A DNA stretch of 64,000 nt from Novosphingobium sediminis (GCF_007991615.1 NZ_BJYR01000021.1:62001-126000), one strand, 5' to 3'; counted from the stretch's first letter, positions 8,377-17,680 are shown. Notes: a model not told the origin generated them from the sequence alone. Translations and numbers: made by a program.

Positions 8377-9030
8377 TTAACCAGTTGGCGGGTTCTGTTC
8401 GACCTCCGCCTCAGCTTCCTCGCCAAGGCCATGCCGCAGCAGCATCGGGATCTGGGCGAAGGTGAACAGGAACGAGAGCGCGCTCACCCCCCACAGCTTC
8501 ACGAGCAGCCAGGTGTCGAACGACACAACGTGGCGCAGCACTTCGTTGAGACCGGCGAGGAACAGGAAGAACCACGCCCAGTTGCGTGAAAGCTTGAGCC
8601 AGCCTTCCTCAGAAAGCCCGTCGAACGCGCTTTGCAGCAGGGTGCGCAGCATCGCCTTGCCGCGGAACAGGCCGCCAAACAGGGCGGCAGAAAACAGCAG
8701 GTAGATCGCGGTCGGCTTGATCTGGATCCACACCGGATCGCCGAGGAACACCGTCAGCGAACCGAAGCCCACGATCAGGATGGTCGAGAGCCATAGCATC
8801 GGTGAGATATGGCCCAGCCGCCACTTCGAGATCACCAGCGCCGCCACAGTCGCGGCCATGAACACCACGGTCGACTTGGTGACAGCCACGACCGCACCAA
8901 GGCTCTGGCTGCCTGCATCTTTCGGGCTGAACCAGCGGTAGGCGAGGAAGAACACCAGCAGCGGCCCGTAATCGACCAGCAGGTTGATCCAGGAGGACTT
9001 GGGGGCGGATTTGGGCTTGCTGTCGTTCAC
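8377..9030 (-). CDS. yciB: Inner-membrane septation protein A family (YciB/IspZ)
   Basis: The 217-residue product has five to six membrane helices and family landmarks LLVDYGPLLVFFLAY, KPTAIYLLFSAAL and LRHVVSFDTWLLVKLWG. YciB/IspZ links cell-envelope synthesis and division in other bacteria. The start is GTG at 9030, overlapping the ftsY stop as GTGA, which fixes the start and implies co-translation after ftsY. The acidic tail GEEAEAEVEQNPPTG is probably disordered. Confidence 0.88.
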   Translation of the reverse strand: MNDSKPKSAPKSSWINLLVDYGPLLVFFLAYRWFSPKDAGSQSLGAVVAVTKSTVVFMAATVAALVISKWRLGHISPMLWLSTILIVGFGSLTVFLGDPVWIQIKPTAIYLLFSAALFGGLFRGKAMLRTLLQSAFDGLSEEGWLKLSRNWAWFFLFLAGLNEVLRHVVSFDTWLLVKLWGVSALSFLFTFAQIPMLLRHGLGEEAEAEVEQNPPTG

Positions 9031-9980
9031 CGCAGCACTCCTGCGATCACCTTGGCGACAAGGTCGGGATCGAACGGGCGCAAGTCGTCGATCTTTTCGC
9101 CAACGCCGATGGCGTGGATGGGGAGGCCATACTGCTCCGCCGCCGCGACCAGCACGCCGCCGCGCGCAGTGCCGTCTAGCTTGGTCATGATGAGGCCCGA
9201 AACGCCAGCCACTTCCTTGAAGATCTCGATCTGCTGCAGCGCGTTCTGCCCGTTGGTCGCATCGAGCACCAGCACCACATCATGCGGCGCTTCCGGATTG
9301 AGCCGGCCCAGCACGCGGCGCACCTTGGCAAGCTCGTCCATCAGCTCGCGCTTGTTGTGCAGCCGGCCCGCGGTGTCGACGATCAGCGCGTCGATGCCCT
9401 TGTCGGTCGCGGCCTTCACCGCGTCGAACACGATGGAAGCCGGATCGCCCCCTTCCGCGCCCGAGACGATCTCGATGCCCAGCCGGTCCGCCCACACGCG
9501 CAGCTGGCCGATCGCGGCGGCGCGGAAGGTATCGCCCGCCGCCAGCATCACCGAATAGTCCTGCTCCTGAAACAGGTGTGCCAGCTTGGCGATGGTCGTC
9601 GTCTTGCCCGAACCGTTGACCCCGATCACCAGGATCACCTGCGGGCGCGGGAAGGCGATGATCTCGAGCGGCTTGGCCACCGGGCGCAGGATCGCCGCGA
9701 TTTCCCCGGCGACGGCTTCGGCCAGCGCAGCCTCGTCCACGCCCTTCTCGAAGCGAGTGGACGCGAGTTTCTCGCGGATGCGCCCGGCAGCGCGCGGGCC
9801 AAGGTCCGAGAGGATCAGCGCGTCCTCAAGGTCATCGAGCTGCGCATCGCTGAGGCGCGTGCCTCCCGCGAGGCCTGCGAGGTTCTCGGTCAGGCGTTCG
9901 GATGTCTTGCGCAGGCCGCCGAGCAGGCGATCCGTCCAGCCACCTGCCTCGTTCGTGGTTGCGCTCTCGTCGGGGGTCAT
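9027..9980 (-). CDS. ftsY: Signal recognition particle receptor FtsY
   Basis: GTPase that docks SRP-ribosome complexes at the membrane. At 317 residues it is the short form made of the NG domains with little acidic A-domain. P-loop GVNGSGKTT lies near residues 120-128, followed by the DTAGRLHNK and TKLDGTARGG GTPase motifs. It overlaps mtaB upstream (ATGA) and yciB downstream (GTGA). Its partner ffh lies 4 kb away on the opposite strand. Confidence 0.97.
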   Translation of the reverse strand: MTPDESATTNEAGGWTDRLLGGLRKTSERLTENLAGLAGGTRLSDAQLDDLEDALILSDLGPRAAGRIREKLASTRFEKGVDEAALAEAVAGEIAAILRPVAKPLEIIAFPRPQVILVIGVNGSGKTTTIAKLAHLFQEQDYSVMLAAGDTFRAAAIGQLRVWADRLGIEIVSGAEGGDPASIVFDAVKAATDKGIDALIVDTAGRLHNKRELMDELAKVRRVLGRLNPEAPHDVVLVLDATNGQNALQQIEIFKEVAGVSGLIMTKLDGTARGGVLVAAAEQYGLPIHAIGVGEKIDDLRPFDPDLVAKVIAGVLR

Positions 9981-11164
9981 TCCAGCAGGCCTTCGCGGAT
10001 ACGGGTCGGGGTCAGCGTCAAGAGTGTGCCCGGCGCGGTGCCATCAGGCAGCCGGTAGGGCGCGAATTCGGGGGAATGGCCGGTTCCGTCGCGCTCGGCA
10101 AGCACTTCGCGCGGCACGCCCACCAGACTTTCCAGCCAGCGCGCGCGGGTCGCGGCCACCGCGGCACGCACTTCGGCGGCCCGCTCGCGCACCAGCGGCG
10201 GCGGCACCTGCGGCATGCGCGCGGCGGGGGTGCCGGGGCGGGGAGAGTAGGGGAACACGTGGCCATGCACGATCCCGCAGTCCTCGACGATGGCGACATT
10301 GGCCGCATGCATTGCCTCATCCTCGGTCGGAAATCCGGCGATGAGGTCCGCGCCGATGGCGATATCGGGCCGCGCGCTGCGCAGCCGCTCAGACAGGGCG
10401 ACAGCCTCCTCCCGCGTATGGCGGCGCTTCATGCGCTTGAGAGTCAGATCGTGCCCAGCCTGCAGCGAAAGGTGCACATGCGGCATCACCCGCGCCTCGC
10501 CGGTGATCAGCTCGAACAGCAGTTCGTCGATTTCCACGCCGTCGAGCGAGGAGAGCCGGAGGCGGGGGAGGGCAGGGAACTCGGCAAGGATAGCGGCGAC
10601 CAGATCGCCCAACCTCTGGCCATCGGGCAGGTCCGCGCCCCAGCCGGTTACGTCCACGCCCGTCAGCACCACTTCCCGCGCGCCCGCTGCGAGGTGGCTT
10701 TCGACCACTCGCAGCACTGCGCCGATCGGCTGCGATACGCTCTTCCCGCGCCCCTCGGGGATGATGCAGAACGTGCAGGCATGATCGCACCCCGTCTGCA
10801 CCGGCACGAATGCGCGGGTATGGCGAGACGCCGTGGGAGGGGCGGGTGTGATCAGAGCAGGTCGCGCCTGCCACGCCGCCGCGTCCAGCTTCACCGCATT
10901 CGCCACCACGCCGTCCACTTCCGGCATTTGGGTGAAGTCGTCCGGCGTGATCGTCGCGGCACAGCCGGTCACCAGCAGCCGCGCATCGGGGTTGGCCGCG
11001 CGCAGCCGCCGCACTGCCCTGCGCGATTGCCGCACGGCTTCGGCCGTCACGGCGCACGAATTGACCACGACCGTGCGCTGCGCCGCGCCGTCGATCAGGC
11101 TGCGGATCGCCTCGCTCTCGGCCAGGTTGAGCCGGCAGCCGAGCGTCACCACGCTATCGCTCAC
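9977..11164 (-). CDS. mtaB: tRNA threonylcarbamoyladenosine methylthiotransferase MtaB
   Basis: Radical SAM enzyme that methylthiolates t6A37 of ANN-decoding tRNAs. The product (395 residues) has the N-terminal [4Fe-4S] cysteines Cys10, Cys37 and Cys68 and the radical SAM motif CDHACTFC (Cys126, Cys130, Cys133). The HTRAFVPVQTGC context is that of MtaB rather than MiaB. The start is GTG at 11164 overlapping the dapF stop (GTGA). Part of dapF-mtaB-ftsY-yciB. Confidence 0.95.
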   Translation of the reverse strand: MSDSVVTLGCRLNLAESEAIRSLIDGAAQRTVVVNSCAVTAEAVRQSRRAVRRLRAANPDARLLVTGCAATITPDDFTQMPEVDGVVANAVKLDAAAWQARPALITPAPPTASRHTRAFVPVQTGCDHACTFCIIPEGRGKSVSQPIGAVLRVVESHLAAGAREVVLTGVDVTGWGADLPDGQRLGDLVAAILAEFPALPRLRLSSLDGVEIDELLFELITGEARVMPHVHLSLQAGHDLTLKRMKRRHTREEAVALSERLRSARPDIAIGADLIAGFPTEDEAMHAANVAIVEDCGIVHGHVFPYSPRPGTPAARMPQVPPPLVRERAAEVRAAVAATRARWLESLVGVPREVLAERDGTGHSPEFAPYRLPDGTAPGTLLTLTPTRIREGLLE

Positions 11165-11970
11165 AGCGGATATGCATCCTCATCGAAGCTGCCGGCAAAG
11201 CTGAAGGCGGCAGGTCCCGTCATCAGGATCGAGCCGCCCGCCTGCCACGCGATTTCCAGCGGACCGCCCGGCAGGTCCACACGCACCGGGCCCGTCACCA
11301 GCTTCCGCCTGATCGCCAGCACCGCCGCCGCGCAGGCGCCTGTCCCGCAGGCTCGGGTCAAGCCGGCCCCGCGCTCCCACACGCGCAGCTTGATGTGGCG
11401 CGGCCCCAGGACTGAGGCGACGCCGACATTCACCTTCTCCGGAAACAGCGGATCGGTTTCGATCATCGGCCCCAGCCGCGCAAGATCGACCGCATCCACG
11501 TCGGGCACGAAGAACACCACGTGCGGATTGCCCACATTCACCGCCGCCGGATTATCCAGCTCTTCCCAGCCAACCGGCATGGACAGGGTATCCATCGCAT
11601 AGGCCAGCGGGATTTCGTCCCAGCCGAACCTTGCCGGACCCATATCGACACTGGCGCCGCCCGCGGTTGCCGTCGCGGTGATCGTCCCGCCCAGCGTCTC
11701 GATCCGCTGCGCGCCGCCCAGCAGCAGGCCAACCGCGCGTGAGGCATTGCCGCAGGCTTCCACTTCGCTGCCATCGGCGTTGAAGATGCGCATGCGCACA
11801 TTGGCGGCGGATGAAGGCTCCAGCACGATCAGCTGGTCGCAGCCGATCCCGGTGCGCCGATCGGCAAGCGCAGCGGCCCGCGCGGCGGACATTGCCACGG
11901 GCTCCGCTCGCGCGTCGATCACGATGAAATCGTTGCCGAGGCCGTGCATCTTGTGAAAAGCGACAGACAT
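11161..11970 (-). CDS. dapF: Diaminopimelate epimerase DapF
   Basis: Converts LL- to meso-diaminopimelate for lysine and peptidoglycan synthesis. The 269-residue protein has the two catalytic cysteines in EACGNASRAVG (Cys73) and TRACGTGACA (Cys208), plus the start motif KMHGLGNDF. It heads the four-gene minus-strand operon with mtaB, ftsY and yciB. Confidence 0.97.
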   Translation of the reverse strand: MSVAFHKMHGLGNDFIVIDARAEPVAMSAARAAALADRRTGIGCDQLIVLEPSSAANVRMRIFNADGSEVEACGNASRAVGLLLGGAQRIETLGGTITATATAGGASVDMGPARFGWDEIPLAYAMDTLSMPVGWEELDNPAAVNVGNPHVVFFVPDVDAVDLARLGPMIETDPLFPEKVNVGVASVLGPRHIKLRVWERGAGLTRACGTGACAAAVLAIRRKLVTGPVRVDLPGGPLEIAWQAGGSILMTGPAAFSFAGSFDEDAYPL

Positions 11971-12010
11971 GGCGCCCGTCTAAGACTCTGCGCCGCCGGG
12001 CGCAACGGGT

Positions 12011-13666
12011 TCAGGCGCTGCGCGCGTTCGGCGTTTCAGGTGCCGGATCGCTGTCTGTCACGCTCGTCAGCAGGCCTTGTGCCGCCAGTTCGCGCCGCAC
12101 CGCCTCTGCCGAAGCCGGCTGGCCATAGAGATAGCCCTGACCCTTGAACTGGCCGAACCGGCGCAATGCGCTGAGCACTTCTGCGCTTTCAACGCCTTCT
12201 GCGGTGATCGGCAGCGCCATTCCCCGGCCAAGCGAGGAGATCGCCTCGACAATCGAAGCGCTGTCCGCACTGCGCGCCAAAGAAGAAACGAAGCTGCGGT
12301 CGATCTTGATCCGGTCGAACGGCAGCGTGCGCAATTGGGCAAGGCTCGAATAGCCGGTGCCGAAATCGTCGAGACTGATGCGGATGCCCTGGTTCTTCAG
12401 GCTGGTGATGAGCGAGCGGACCACCGCGATGTTCTCGTGCAGGCAGGTCTCGGTAATCTCGATCTCCAGCCGGGTCGGCGGGAAATTCGCCGCGACCAGC
12501 AGCTTCAGCAGGCGCTGGGCAAACCACGGATCCCGCAGCTGCAGCGGCGAGATGTTGACCGAAAGCGTAAGGCTCGCATCCCACGCCTTGGCATCTTCCA
12601 GCGCCATCGTGATGAGGGTTTCGGAAAGCTCGGCGATCAGGCCGATCTCTTCGGCCACCGGGATGAACACTTCCGGGCCCACCATGCCGTGGCGCGGGGA
12701 TATCCAGCGGGCGAGCATCTCGAAGCCGGTGATCTCGCCCGATTCGAGGTCGATCTGCTTTTCGTAGTACGGCACGAATTCGCCGCGCTTCAGGCCCTCG
12801 CGGATGCCCTGCTCAAGCTCGCCGCGGAAGCGCAGTTCCTTTTCCATGCTCTGTTCGAACCACGCGAAGCGGTTCCGCCCGCGCCGCTTGGCCTGATACA
12901 TCGCAAGGTCTGCACGGTGGAGCAGATCCTGCGCCACCTGCGCCGAACTGTGGACCGCGCCGCCCGCGCCCTGCGCAATGCCGATCGAAGCCGTGACTTC
13001 CGCGCGCAGCCCGCCCGAAACGATCGGTTCGGCCAGGCCATTGTTGATCCGCACAGCCAACCGCTCGATCGCGCTTTCGCTGCCCGTCGCGAAAATTGCG
13101 GCGCAGATGAATTCATCGCCGCCGAGCCGCGCGACGATGGCGCGGGGCGGCATCAGGGCCTCGATCCGGCGCGCGGTCTCCACCAGTACTGCATCGCCCA
13201 CCTTGTGGCCGAGCAGGTCGTTGGAGCGTTTGAACTTGTCGAGGTCGATCATCATGACCGCCACGCCTTCATTGCACTCCGCTGCCTCGTCGATCAGCCC
13301 GGCGATCGCCTCGTCAAGGCTGCGGCGATTGAGGCAGCCGGTCAGCGCGTCGGTGCGCGCCAACCGCGTCGCGTTTTCCTCGGCCTTGCGGCGTTCGGTG
13401 ATTTCGGTCTGCAATTCGGCATAGCGGCGCCAGCCGAAGATCAGCAGCGCGATGTTGAGGATGAGGGCATTGGTTAGCAGCACGTCCGGGCTGCCGACAC
13501 CGTAGATCCAACTGCGGACAATGCCGGTCATCACGGTCGACCCGGTGCCGACGAACAGGAAAATGGCCGCAACAAGGATGCCGAGCGCGACGAGATCCCG
13601 CTCAGCGCGTTCGAGCGGTGCCGCGTGCCCCGCCTGATCAGTCTTGTCTTGCCCAGTCGTCGCCAT
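12011..13666 (-). CDS. Membrane GGDEF-EAL cyclic-di-GMP protein
   Basis: Predicted cyclic-di-GMP signalling enzyme of about 551 residues. Two membrane helices (about 26-43 and 63-79) precede a short coiled-coil linker, an intact GGDEF domain (ARLGGDEF at about 180-187) and an EAL domain. The EAL signature reads EML, but the catalytic set is present: N in LSVNISPLQL, E in IEITE, DDFGTGYSSL, K in IKIDRSF, AEGVES and GQGYLYGQP. No RxxD inhibitory site precedes GGDEF. The ATG at 13666 was taken; a TTG at 13681 would add five residues. It is divergent from ffh. Confidence 0.93.
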   Translation of the reverse strand: MATTGQDKTDQAGHAAPLERAERDLVALGILVAAIFLFVGTGSTVMTGIVRSWIYGVGSPDVLLTNALILNIALLIFGWRRYAELQTEITERRKAEENATRLARTDALTGCLNRRSLDEAIAGLIDEAAECNEGVAVMMIDLDKFKRSNDLLGHKVGDAVLVETARRIEALMPPRAIVARLGGDEFICAAIFATGSESAIERLAVRINNGLAEPIVSGGLRAEVTASIGIAQGAGGAVHSSAQVAQDLLHRADLAMYQAKRRGRNRFAWFEQSMEKELRFRGELEQGIREGLKRGEFVPYYEKQIDLESGEITGFEMLARWISPRHGMVGPEVFIPVAEEIGLIAELSETLITMALEDAKAWDASLTLSVNISPLQLRDPWFAQRLLKLLVAANFPPTRLEIEITETCLHENIAVVRSLITSLKNQGIRISLDDFGTGYSSLAQLRTLPFDRIKIDRSFVSSLARSADSASIVEAISSLGRGMALPITAEGVESAEVLSALRRFGQFKGQGYLYGQPASAEAVRRELAAQGLLTSVTDSDPAPETPNARSA

Positions 13667-13946
13667 GATCGGCTTGCTCAATTCCTTCGGGTCCGATCCG
13701 GATGTTTAGCCATCTGGCCTGAAATTTCGGTTAAGATCGTCTTGCTTTCGGGCTGCAAAGCGAAGCACTTGCCCCGCCGCGCCAATTGGCGTAAGCGCGC
13801 CCCAACTGCGATGGGCTGCATGCTCGGCGCAGGTCAGTTTTATCCCGGTTCTCCGTGATGGACGCCATACGCTGGTCGGCGAGGTTTCGCCCACCGGCGT
13901 TTTTCGCGTTTTGCCATTGGTCCACCGGGAAAAGGAGCGAAACCGC

Positions 13947-15458
13947 GTGTTCGATAGTCTGTCAGACCGGCTTGGAGGCGTTTTTGATCGCCTGCGCGGC
14001 CGCGGCGCGCTGCGCGAGGAAGACGTCCAGGCGGCCATGCGCGAAGTGCGCATCGCGCTGCTCGAGGCAGACGTTGCGCTCCCGGTCGTTCGCCGCTTCG
14101 TCGATTCGGTAACCGAGCAGGCCACCGGCCAGCAGGTGCTCAAGTCGGTCACACCCGGCCAGCAGGTCGTCAAGATCGTCAACGACGCGCTGGTCGAGAT
14201 GCTGGGCTCGGAAACCGCCGATCTCGATCTCGCCGCCACGCCGCCCGTCGTTATCATGATGGTCGGCTTGCAGGGCTCGGGCAAGACGACGACGACCGCC
14301 AAGATCGGCAAGCTGCTCAAGGAAAAGCAGGGCAAGAAGGTCCTGATGGCCTCGCTCGACGTCAATCGTCCGGCGGCGCAGGAACAGCTTGCGGTGCTGG
14401 GCGAGCAGGCAGGCGTCGCCACGCTGCCGATCGTGGCTGGCCAGTCGCCCGTCGATATCGCCCGCCGCGCGCTCAATGCCGCGAAGCTGCAGGCGGTCGA
14501 TGTGCTGATGCTCGATACCGCGGGCCGCCTCCACGTCGATCAGGCGCTGATGGACGAGATGAAGGCGGTCGCCGAAGTCTCGACCCCGCGCGAAACGCTG
14601 CTGGTGGTCGACTCGCTGACCGGTCAGGACGCGGTCAACGTCGCGCAGAACTTCGCCGGAGAGGTCAATCTCACCGGTGTCGTGCTGACCCGCATGGACG
14701 GCGATGCGCGCGGCGGTGCGGCGCTTTCGATGCGCGCCGTCACCGGCAAGCCGATCAAGTTCGCGGCGACCGGTGAAAAGCTCGACGCCATCGAGCAGTT
14801 CAACCCGGAGCGCGTCGCCGGCCGCATCCTCGGCATGGGCGATATCGTCTCCATCGTCGAAAAGGCCGCCGCGACGGTCAAGGCCGACGAGGCCGAGAAG
14901 CTCGCGCAGCGCATGGCCAAGGGTCAGTTCGACATGAACGACCTGCGCACGCAGCTTCAGCAGATGCAGCGCATGGGCGGCCTCGGCGTGCTCGCGGGCC
15001 TCATGCCCGGCATGAAGAAGGCCAAGCAGGCCATGGCCAACTCGGGCATGGACGACCGCGTGTTGCTCCACATGGATGCGATCATCGGCTCGATGACGCC
15101 CAAGGAGCGCGAGCGCCCCGAACTGCTCAACGCCAAGCGCAAGATCCGCGTCGCGAAGGGCTCCGGCACGCAGGTGCAGGACGTCAACAAGCTCATCAAG
15201 ATGCACATGGAAATGGCGAAAGCCATGAAGCAGATCCGCAAGATGGGCGGGCTCAAGGGCCTCGCTGCGATGTTCGGCGCCGGTGGTCCTGGGGGCGGCA
15301 TGGGCGGTCTTGGCGGCGGCGGCGATGCTGGCGGCGCTGGTCCCGGCCAGCTTCCTGGCGGCGGCATGGGGGCAGGGATGGGCGGAATGCCCGGCCTCCC
15401 CGGTTTGGGCGGCGGCAACATGCCCGCCAACCTCGGCGATCTTCTTCGGAAAAAGTGA
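13947..15458 (+). CDS. ffh: Signal recognition particle protein Ffh
   Basis: The GTPase subunit of SRP, which binds signal sequences via its methionine-rich M domain. The product is 503 residues. P-loop GLQGSGKTTTTAKIG lies near residues 106-120, followed by DTAGRLHVD and TRMDGDARGGAAL. The M domain has the RNA-binding GSGTQVQDVNKL. A Gly/Met-rich tail (about 60 residues after LKGLAAMFG) extends the protein. The start is GTG at 13947, supported by AGGAG at 13933-13937 and the family N-terminus FDSLSDRLGGVF. First gene of the ffh-rpsP-rimM cluster. Confidence 0.96.
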   Translation: MFDSLSDRLGGVFDRLRGRGALREEDVQAAMREVRIALLEADVALPVVRRFVDSVTEQATGQQVLKSVTPGQQVVKIVNDALVEMLGSETADLDLAATPPVVIMMVGLQGSGKTTTTAKIGKLLKEKQGKKVLMASLDVNRPAAQEQLAVLGEQAGVATLPIVAGQSPVDIARRALNAAKLQAVDVLMLDTAGRLHVDQALMDEMKAVAEVSTPRETLLVVDSLTGQDAVNVAQNFAGEVNLTGVVLTRMDGDARGGAALSMRAVTGKPIKFAATGEKLDAIEQFNPERVAGRILGMGDIVSIVEKAAATVKADEAEKLAQRMAKGQFDMNDLRTQLQQMQRMGGLGVLAGLMPGMKKAKQAMANSGMDDRVLLHMDAIIGSMTPKERERPELLNAKRKIRVAKGSGTQVQDVNKLIKMHMEMAKAMKQIRKMGGLKGLAAMFGAGGPGGGMGGLGGGGDAGGAGPGQLPGGGMGAGMGGMPGLPGLGGGNMPANLGDLLRKK

Positions 15459-15499
15459 TTTCGGTTTCAGTTTCAAGTTTACTCGGAAAGGTTTGAATT

Positions 15500-15949
15500 A
15501 TGTCGGTTTCCCTTCGTCTTTCGCGTGGCGGTTCCAAGAAGCGCCCCTACTACAAGGTCGTCGTTGCCAACAGCCGCTCGCCCCGCGACGGCGCCTACCT
15601 CGAGCAGGTCGGCACCTACAACCCGCTCCTCGCCAAGGATGATGCGAACCGCGTCCGCCTCGTCGAAGACCGCGTGCGCTACTGGCTCGGCGTTGGCGCG
15701 CAGCCGACCGACCGCGTCGCCCGCATGCTCGACAAGGCTGGCATCAAGGAACGCGCTGCCACGGTGAACCCGGCCAAGGGCGAACCCGGCAAGAAGGCCA
15801 AGGAGCGCGCTGAAGACCGCGCCAAGAAGATCGCCGAGGCCGAAGAAGCCAAGCGTGAGGCCGAAGAGGCCGCAGCTGCTGCTGCCGCTGCTCCGGCTGC
15901 CGAAGAAGCACCGGCTGAAGAAGCCGCTGCCGAACAGGCCGAAGGCTAA
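15500..15949 (+). CDS. rpsP: 30S ribosomal protein bS16
   Basis: Small-subunit ribosomal protein. The N-terminal 80 residues are canonical (SLRLSRGGSKKRPYYKVVVA; YNPL; RVARMLDKAGI). The 149-residue length includes an Ala/Glu/Lys-rich tail of about 55 residues, an extension common in alphaproteobacteria and probably disordered. GGAAAGG lies nine bases before the ATG. Forty bases downstream of ffh and six before rimM. Confidence 0.97.
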   Translation: MSVSLRLSRGGSKKRPYYKVVVANSRSPRDGAYLEQVGTYNPLLAKDDANRVRLVEDRVRYWLGVGAQPTDRVARMLDKAGIKERAATVNPAKGEPGKKAKERAEDRAKKIAEAEEAKREAEEAAAAAAAAPAAEEAPAEEAAAEQAEG

Positions 15950-15955
15950 GTCCGC

Positions 15956-16456
15956 ATGATTGGTCGCCCCGTCACGCTTGCCGCGATCAGCGGTGCGCAT
16001 GGCGTGGGCGGCGAAGTGCGGCTCAAGCTGTTCGGGGAAGGGGTGGAGAGCCTCAAGTCCCACCTCAACGCTCACCGGGCCTTCAACGACGGTGCCCTCA
16101 CGCTCACTAAGCTGCGTGATGACGGAAAGGGCGGCGCGATCGCCCGTTTCGCTGAAGTGGCAGACCGCACTGCGGCTGAAAAATTGCGCGGCACCGTGCT
16201 CACGGTGCCGCGCGCCAGCCTCCCGCCGCTGGCGGAAGGCGAATACTATTACACCGATCTGATCGGCCTCGCCGCCGTCTCGACCGAGGGTGAGGCGCTC
16301 GGCACCTGCATCGCGGTCGAGAATTTCGGTGCTGGCGATGTACTCGAAATCGAGCGCGCCAATTCCAAACGCTTCATGGTCCCCATGCGCCCCGAAGCCG
16401 TGCCCGAGTGGAACGGCGAGCGCCTGGTGATCGCAGCGGCCTACGCGGCCGACTGA
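15956..16456 (+). CDS. rimM: Ribosome maturation factor RimM
   Basis: 16S rRNA processing factor that acts on the 30S head near uS19. The 166-residue product has the N-terminal barrel (AISGAHGVGGEVRLKLF) and the PRC-barrel (EYYYTDLIGLAAVS, then KRFMVPMRPEAVP). It follows rpsP by six bases. In the usual order trmD should come next, but 4.3 kb of other genes intervene. Confidence 0.96.
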   Translation: MIGRPVTLAAISGAHGVGGEVRLKLFGEGVESLKSHLNAHRAFNDGALTLTKLRDDGKGGAIARFAEVADRTAAEKLRGTVLTVPRASLPPLAEGEYYYTDLIGLAAVSTEGEALGTCIAVENFGAGDVLEIERANSKRFMVPMRPEAVPEWNGERLVIAAAYAAD

Positions 16457-16647
16457 CAGGTCTGCGGGTCGCAGCAAGTCTCGCTGCATTTGGCCGTAAC
16501 CGGCGGCGAAATGAGATCACGCACCAGCTTGCGCAGATCATCCCAAAGCGTCGGCACCGGGCGGCCATTGCGCGCCAGATCTTCGCGCGCCTGCAAGGCT
16601 GCCTTGTGGGCTTCGGCCCAACCCCGGCTCCACAGTTCATCCATCAT
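16441..16647 (-). CDS. Small Cys-rich hypothetical protein divergent from a LysR gene
   Basis: A possible 68-residue protein (or 67 from the second ATG). The first 45 residues are predicted helical (DELWSRGWAEAHKAALQARE; LWDDLRKLVRDLI), and the C-terminus is CSETCCDPQTC, a compact cluster of four cysteines that could bind metal. Its 3' end overlaps rimM by 16 bases tail to tail. It faces the LysR regulator across a 100-base gap with a palindrome, the usual arrangement for a LysR target. I do not recognise the family. Confidence 0.45.
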   Translation of the reverse strand: MMDELWSRGWAEAHKAALQAREDLARNGRPVPTLWDDLRKLVRDLISPPVTAKCSETCCDPQTCQSAA

Positions 16648-16723
16648 CGCTCATCTCCATTGCTGATGGGGGCATTGTGCCGGCTCGGCGCGTGCATGGC
16701 CAACAAATGCTCTGGCATATCCT

Positions 16724-16738
16724 ATAAGGTGCCCTTAT
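16724..16738. promoter_or_regulatory. Candidate LysR-type operator
   Basis: A perfect palindrome, ATAAGG-TGC-CCTTAT, contains the T-N11-A core expected of a LysR-family box (T16725, A16737). It lies 9 bases before the ATG of the LysR gene and 76 bases from the start of the divergent Cys-rich ORF, so it could serve autoregulation and divergent control. Assignment is by pattern only. Confidence 0.5.
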
Positions 16739-16747
16739 TTGTGAAGT

Positions 16748-17680
16748 ATGCCTGAGCTTCCCCCTTTGTCCGCCGTTCGTGTGTTCGAAGCCGCCGCTCG
16801 GCTGGAGAATTTCAGCCGAGCGGCGGAAGAGCTGGGGATGACGCAGGCCGCGGTCAGCTATCAGGTCCGCCAATTGGAAGACCGCGTCGGCAGGCCGCTG
16901 TTCATCCGCGATAAGGGCCGCGTTCGCCTGTCCGAAGCCGGTCGCCGCCTCGCCCCGGCGATTTCCGCCGCGCTGGCCGATATCGCCGCCGCCTTTGCCG
17001 ATCTCGGCGCGGATGACACCGGCATTCTCGCCATCAGCACGATCCCCTCGTTCGGCGGCACCTGGCTCAGTTCCCGGATCGGGCGCTTTCAGGTCGCCAT
17101 GCCCGATCTTGCGCTGCGCCTCGCCACCACCGGCCGCATCACGGATTTCGCGCGGGACGGTATCGACGTCGCGATCCGGTCGGGGCAGGGGCCATGGCCC
17201 GGCCTCCATGCCGAATTCCTCATGCGCTACCATGTCACCCCGGTCTGCTCGCCGGGCTTCATTTCAGCGCATGGCATCCGCGAACCGGCAGACCTGCTCC
17301 GTGCCGAGCGCCTCGCACCCGAGGATCCGTGGTGGGCAGGTTGGTTCGCGGCGGCTGGCGTTCCCGCGCCGCCCGTGCCCCCGCGCGCGGGCATCGCGCT
17401 CGATAGCCAGCTGGAGGAAGCCCGCCTCGCCGGTTCCGGCTTCGGCGCGGCCTTGATGACCCCGATCTTCTGGCGCGACGAACTCGCCGCAGGCACGCTC
17501 GTCCAGCCCTTCCCGCAAGTCTATCTCACCCCCGCATCGCTCTGGCTGGTGCGCCCTGAGGGCCGCCACAGCGTGCGCAAGATCGAGCGCTTCCGCGAAT
17601 GGCTCGTCGCCGAAATGGCTGCCGAACGCGCGCGCGGCGCCGCGCCGGAGGCCGTCTGGACGCCGCCCGATTGGTCATGA
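16748..17680 (+). CDS. LysR-family transcriptional regulator, GcvA-like
   Basis: A 310-residue regulator. The N-terminal winged helix-turn-helix (ALRVFEAAARLENFSRAAEELGMTQ-like; AVSYQVRQLEDRVGRPLF) starts with the LPPLSAVRVFEAAARL pattern of the GcvA/AmpR branch. A periplasmic-binding-like effector domain follows (STIPSFGGTWLSSRIGRFQ at about 98-116). The co-inducer is unknown. It is divergent from the small Cys-rich gene, and genes in the same direction follow 34 bases later. Confidence 0.93.
   Translation: MPELPPLSAVRVFEAAARLENFSRAAEELGMTQAAVSYQVRQLEDRVGRPLFIRDKGRVRLSEAGRRLAPAISAALADIAAAFADLGADDTGILAISTIPSFGGTWLSSRIGRFQVAMPDLALRLATTGRITDFARDGIDVAIRSGQGPWPGLHAEFLMRYHVTPVCSPGFISAHGIREPADLLRAERLAPEDPWWAGWFAAAGVPAPPVPPRAGIALDSQLEEARLAGSGFGAALMTPIFWRDELAAGTLVQPFPQVYLTPASLWLVRPEGRHSVRKIERFREWLVAEMAAERARGAAPEAVWTPPDWS

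Noticed and set aside
9902..11602. A 566-codon plus-strand frame opposite mtaB and dapF
   Set aside because: Antisense shadow of two intact, overlapping genes.
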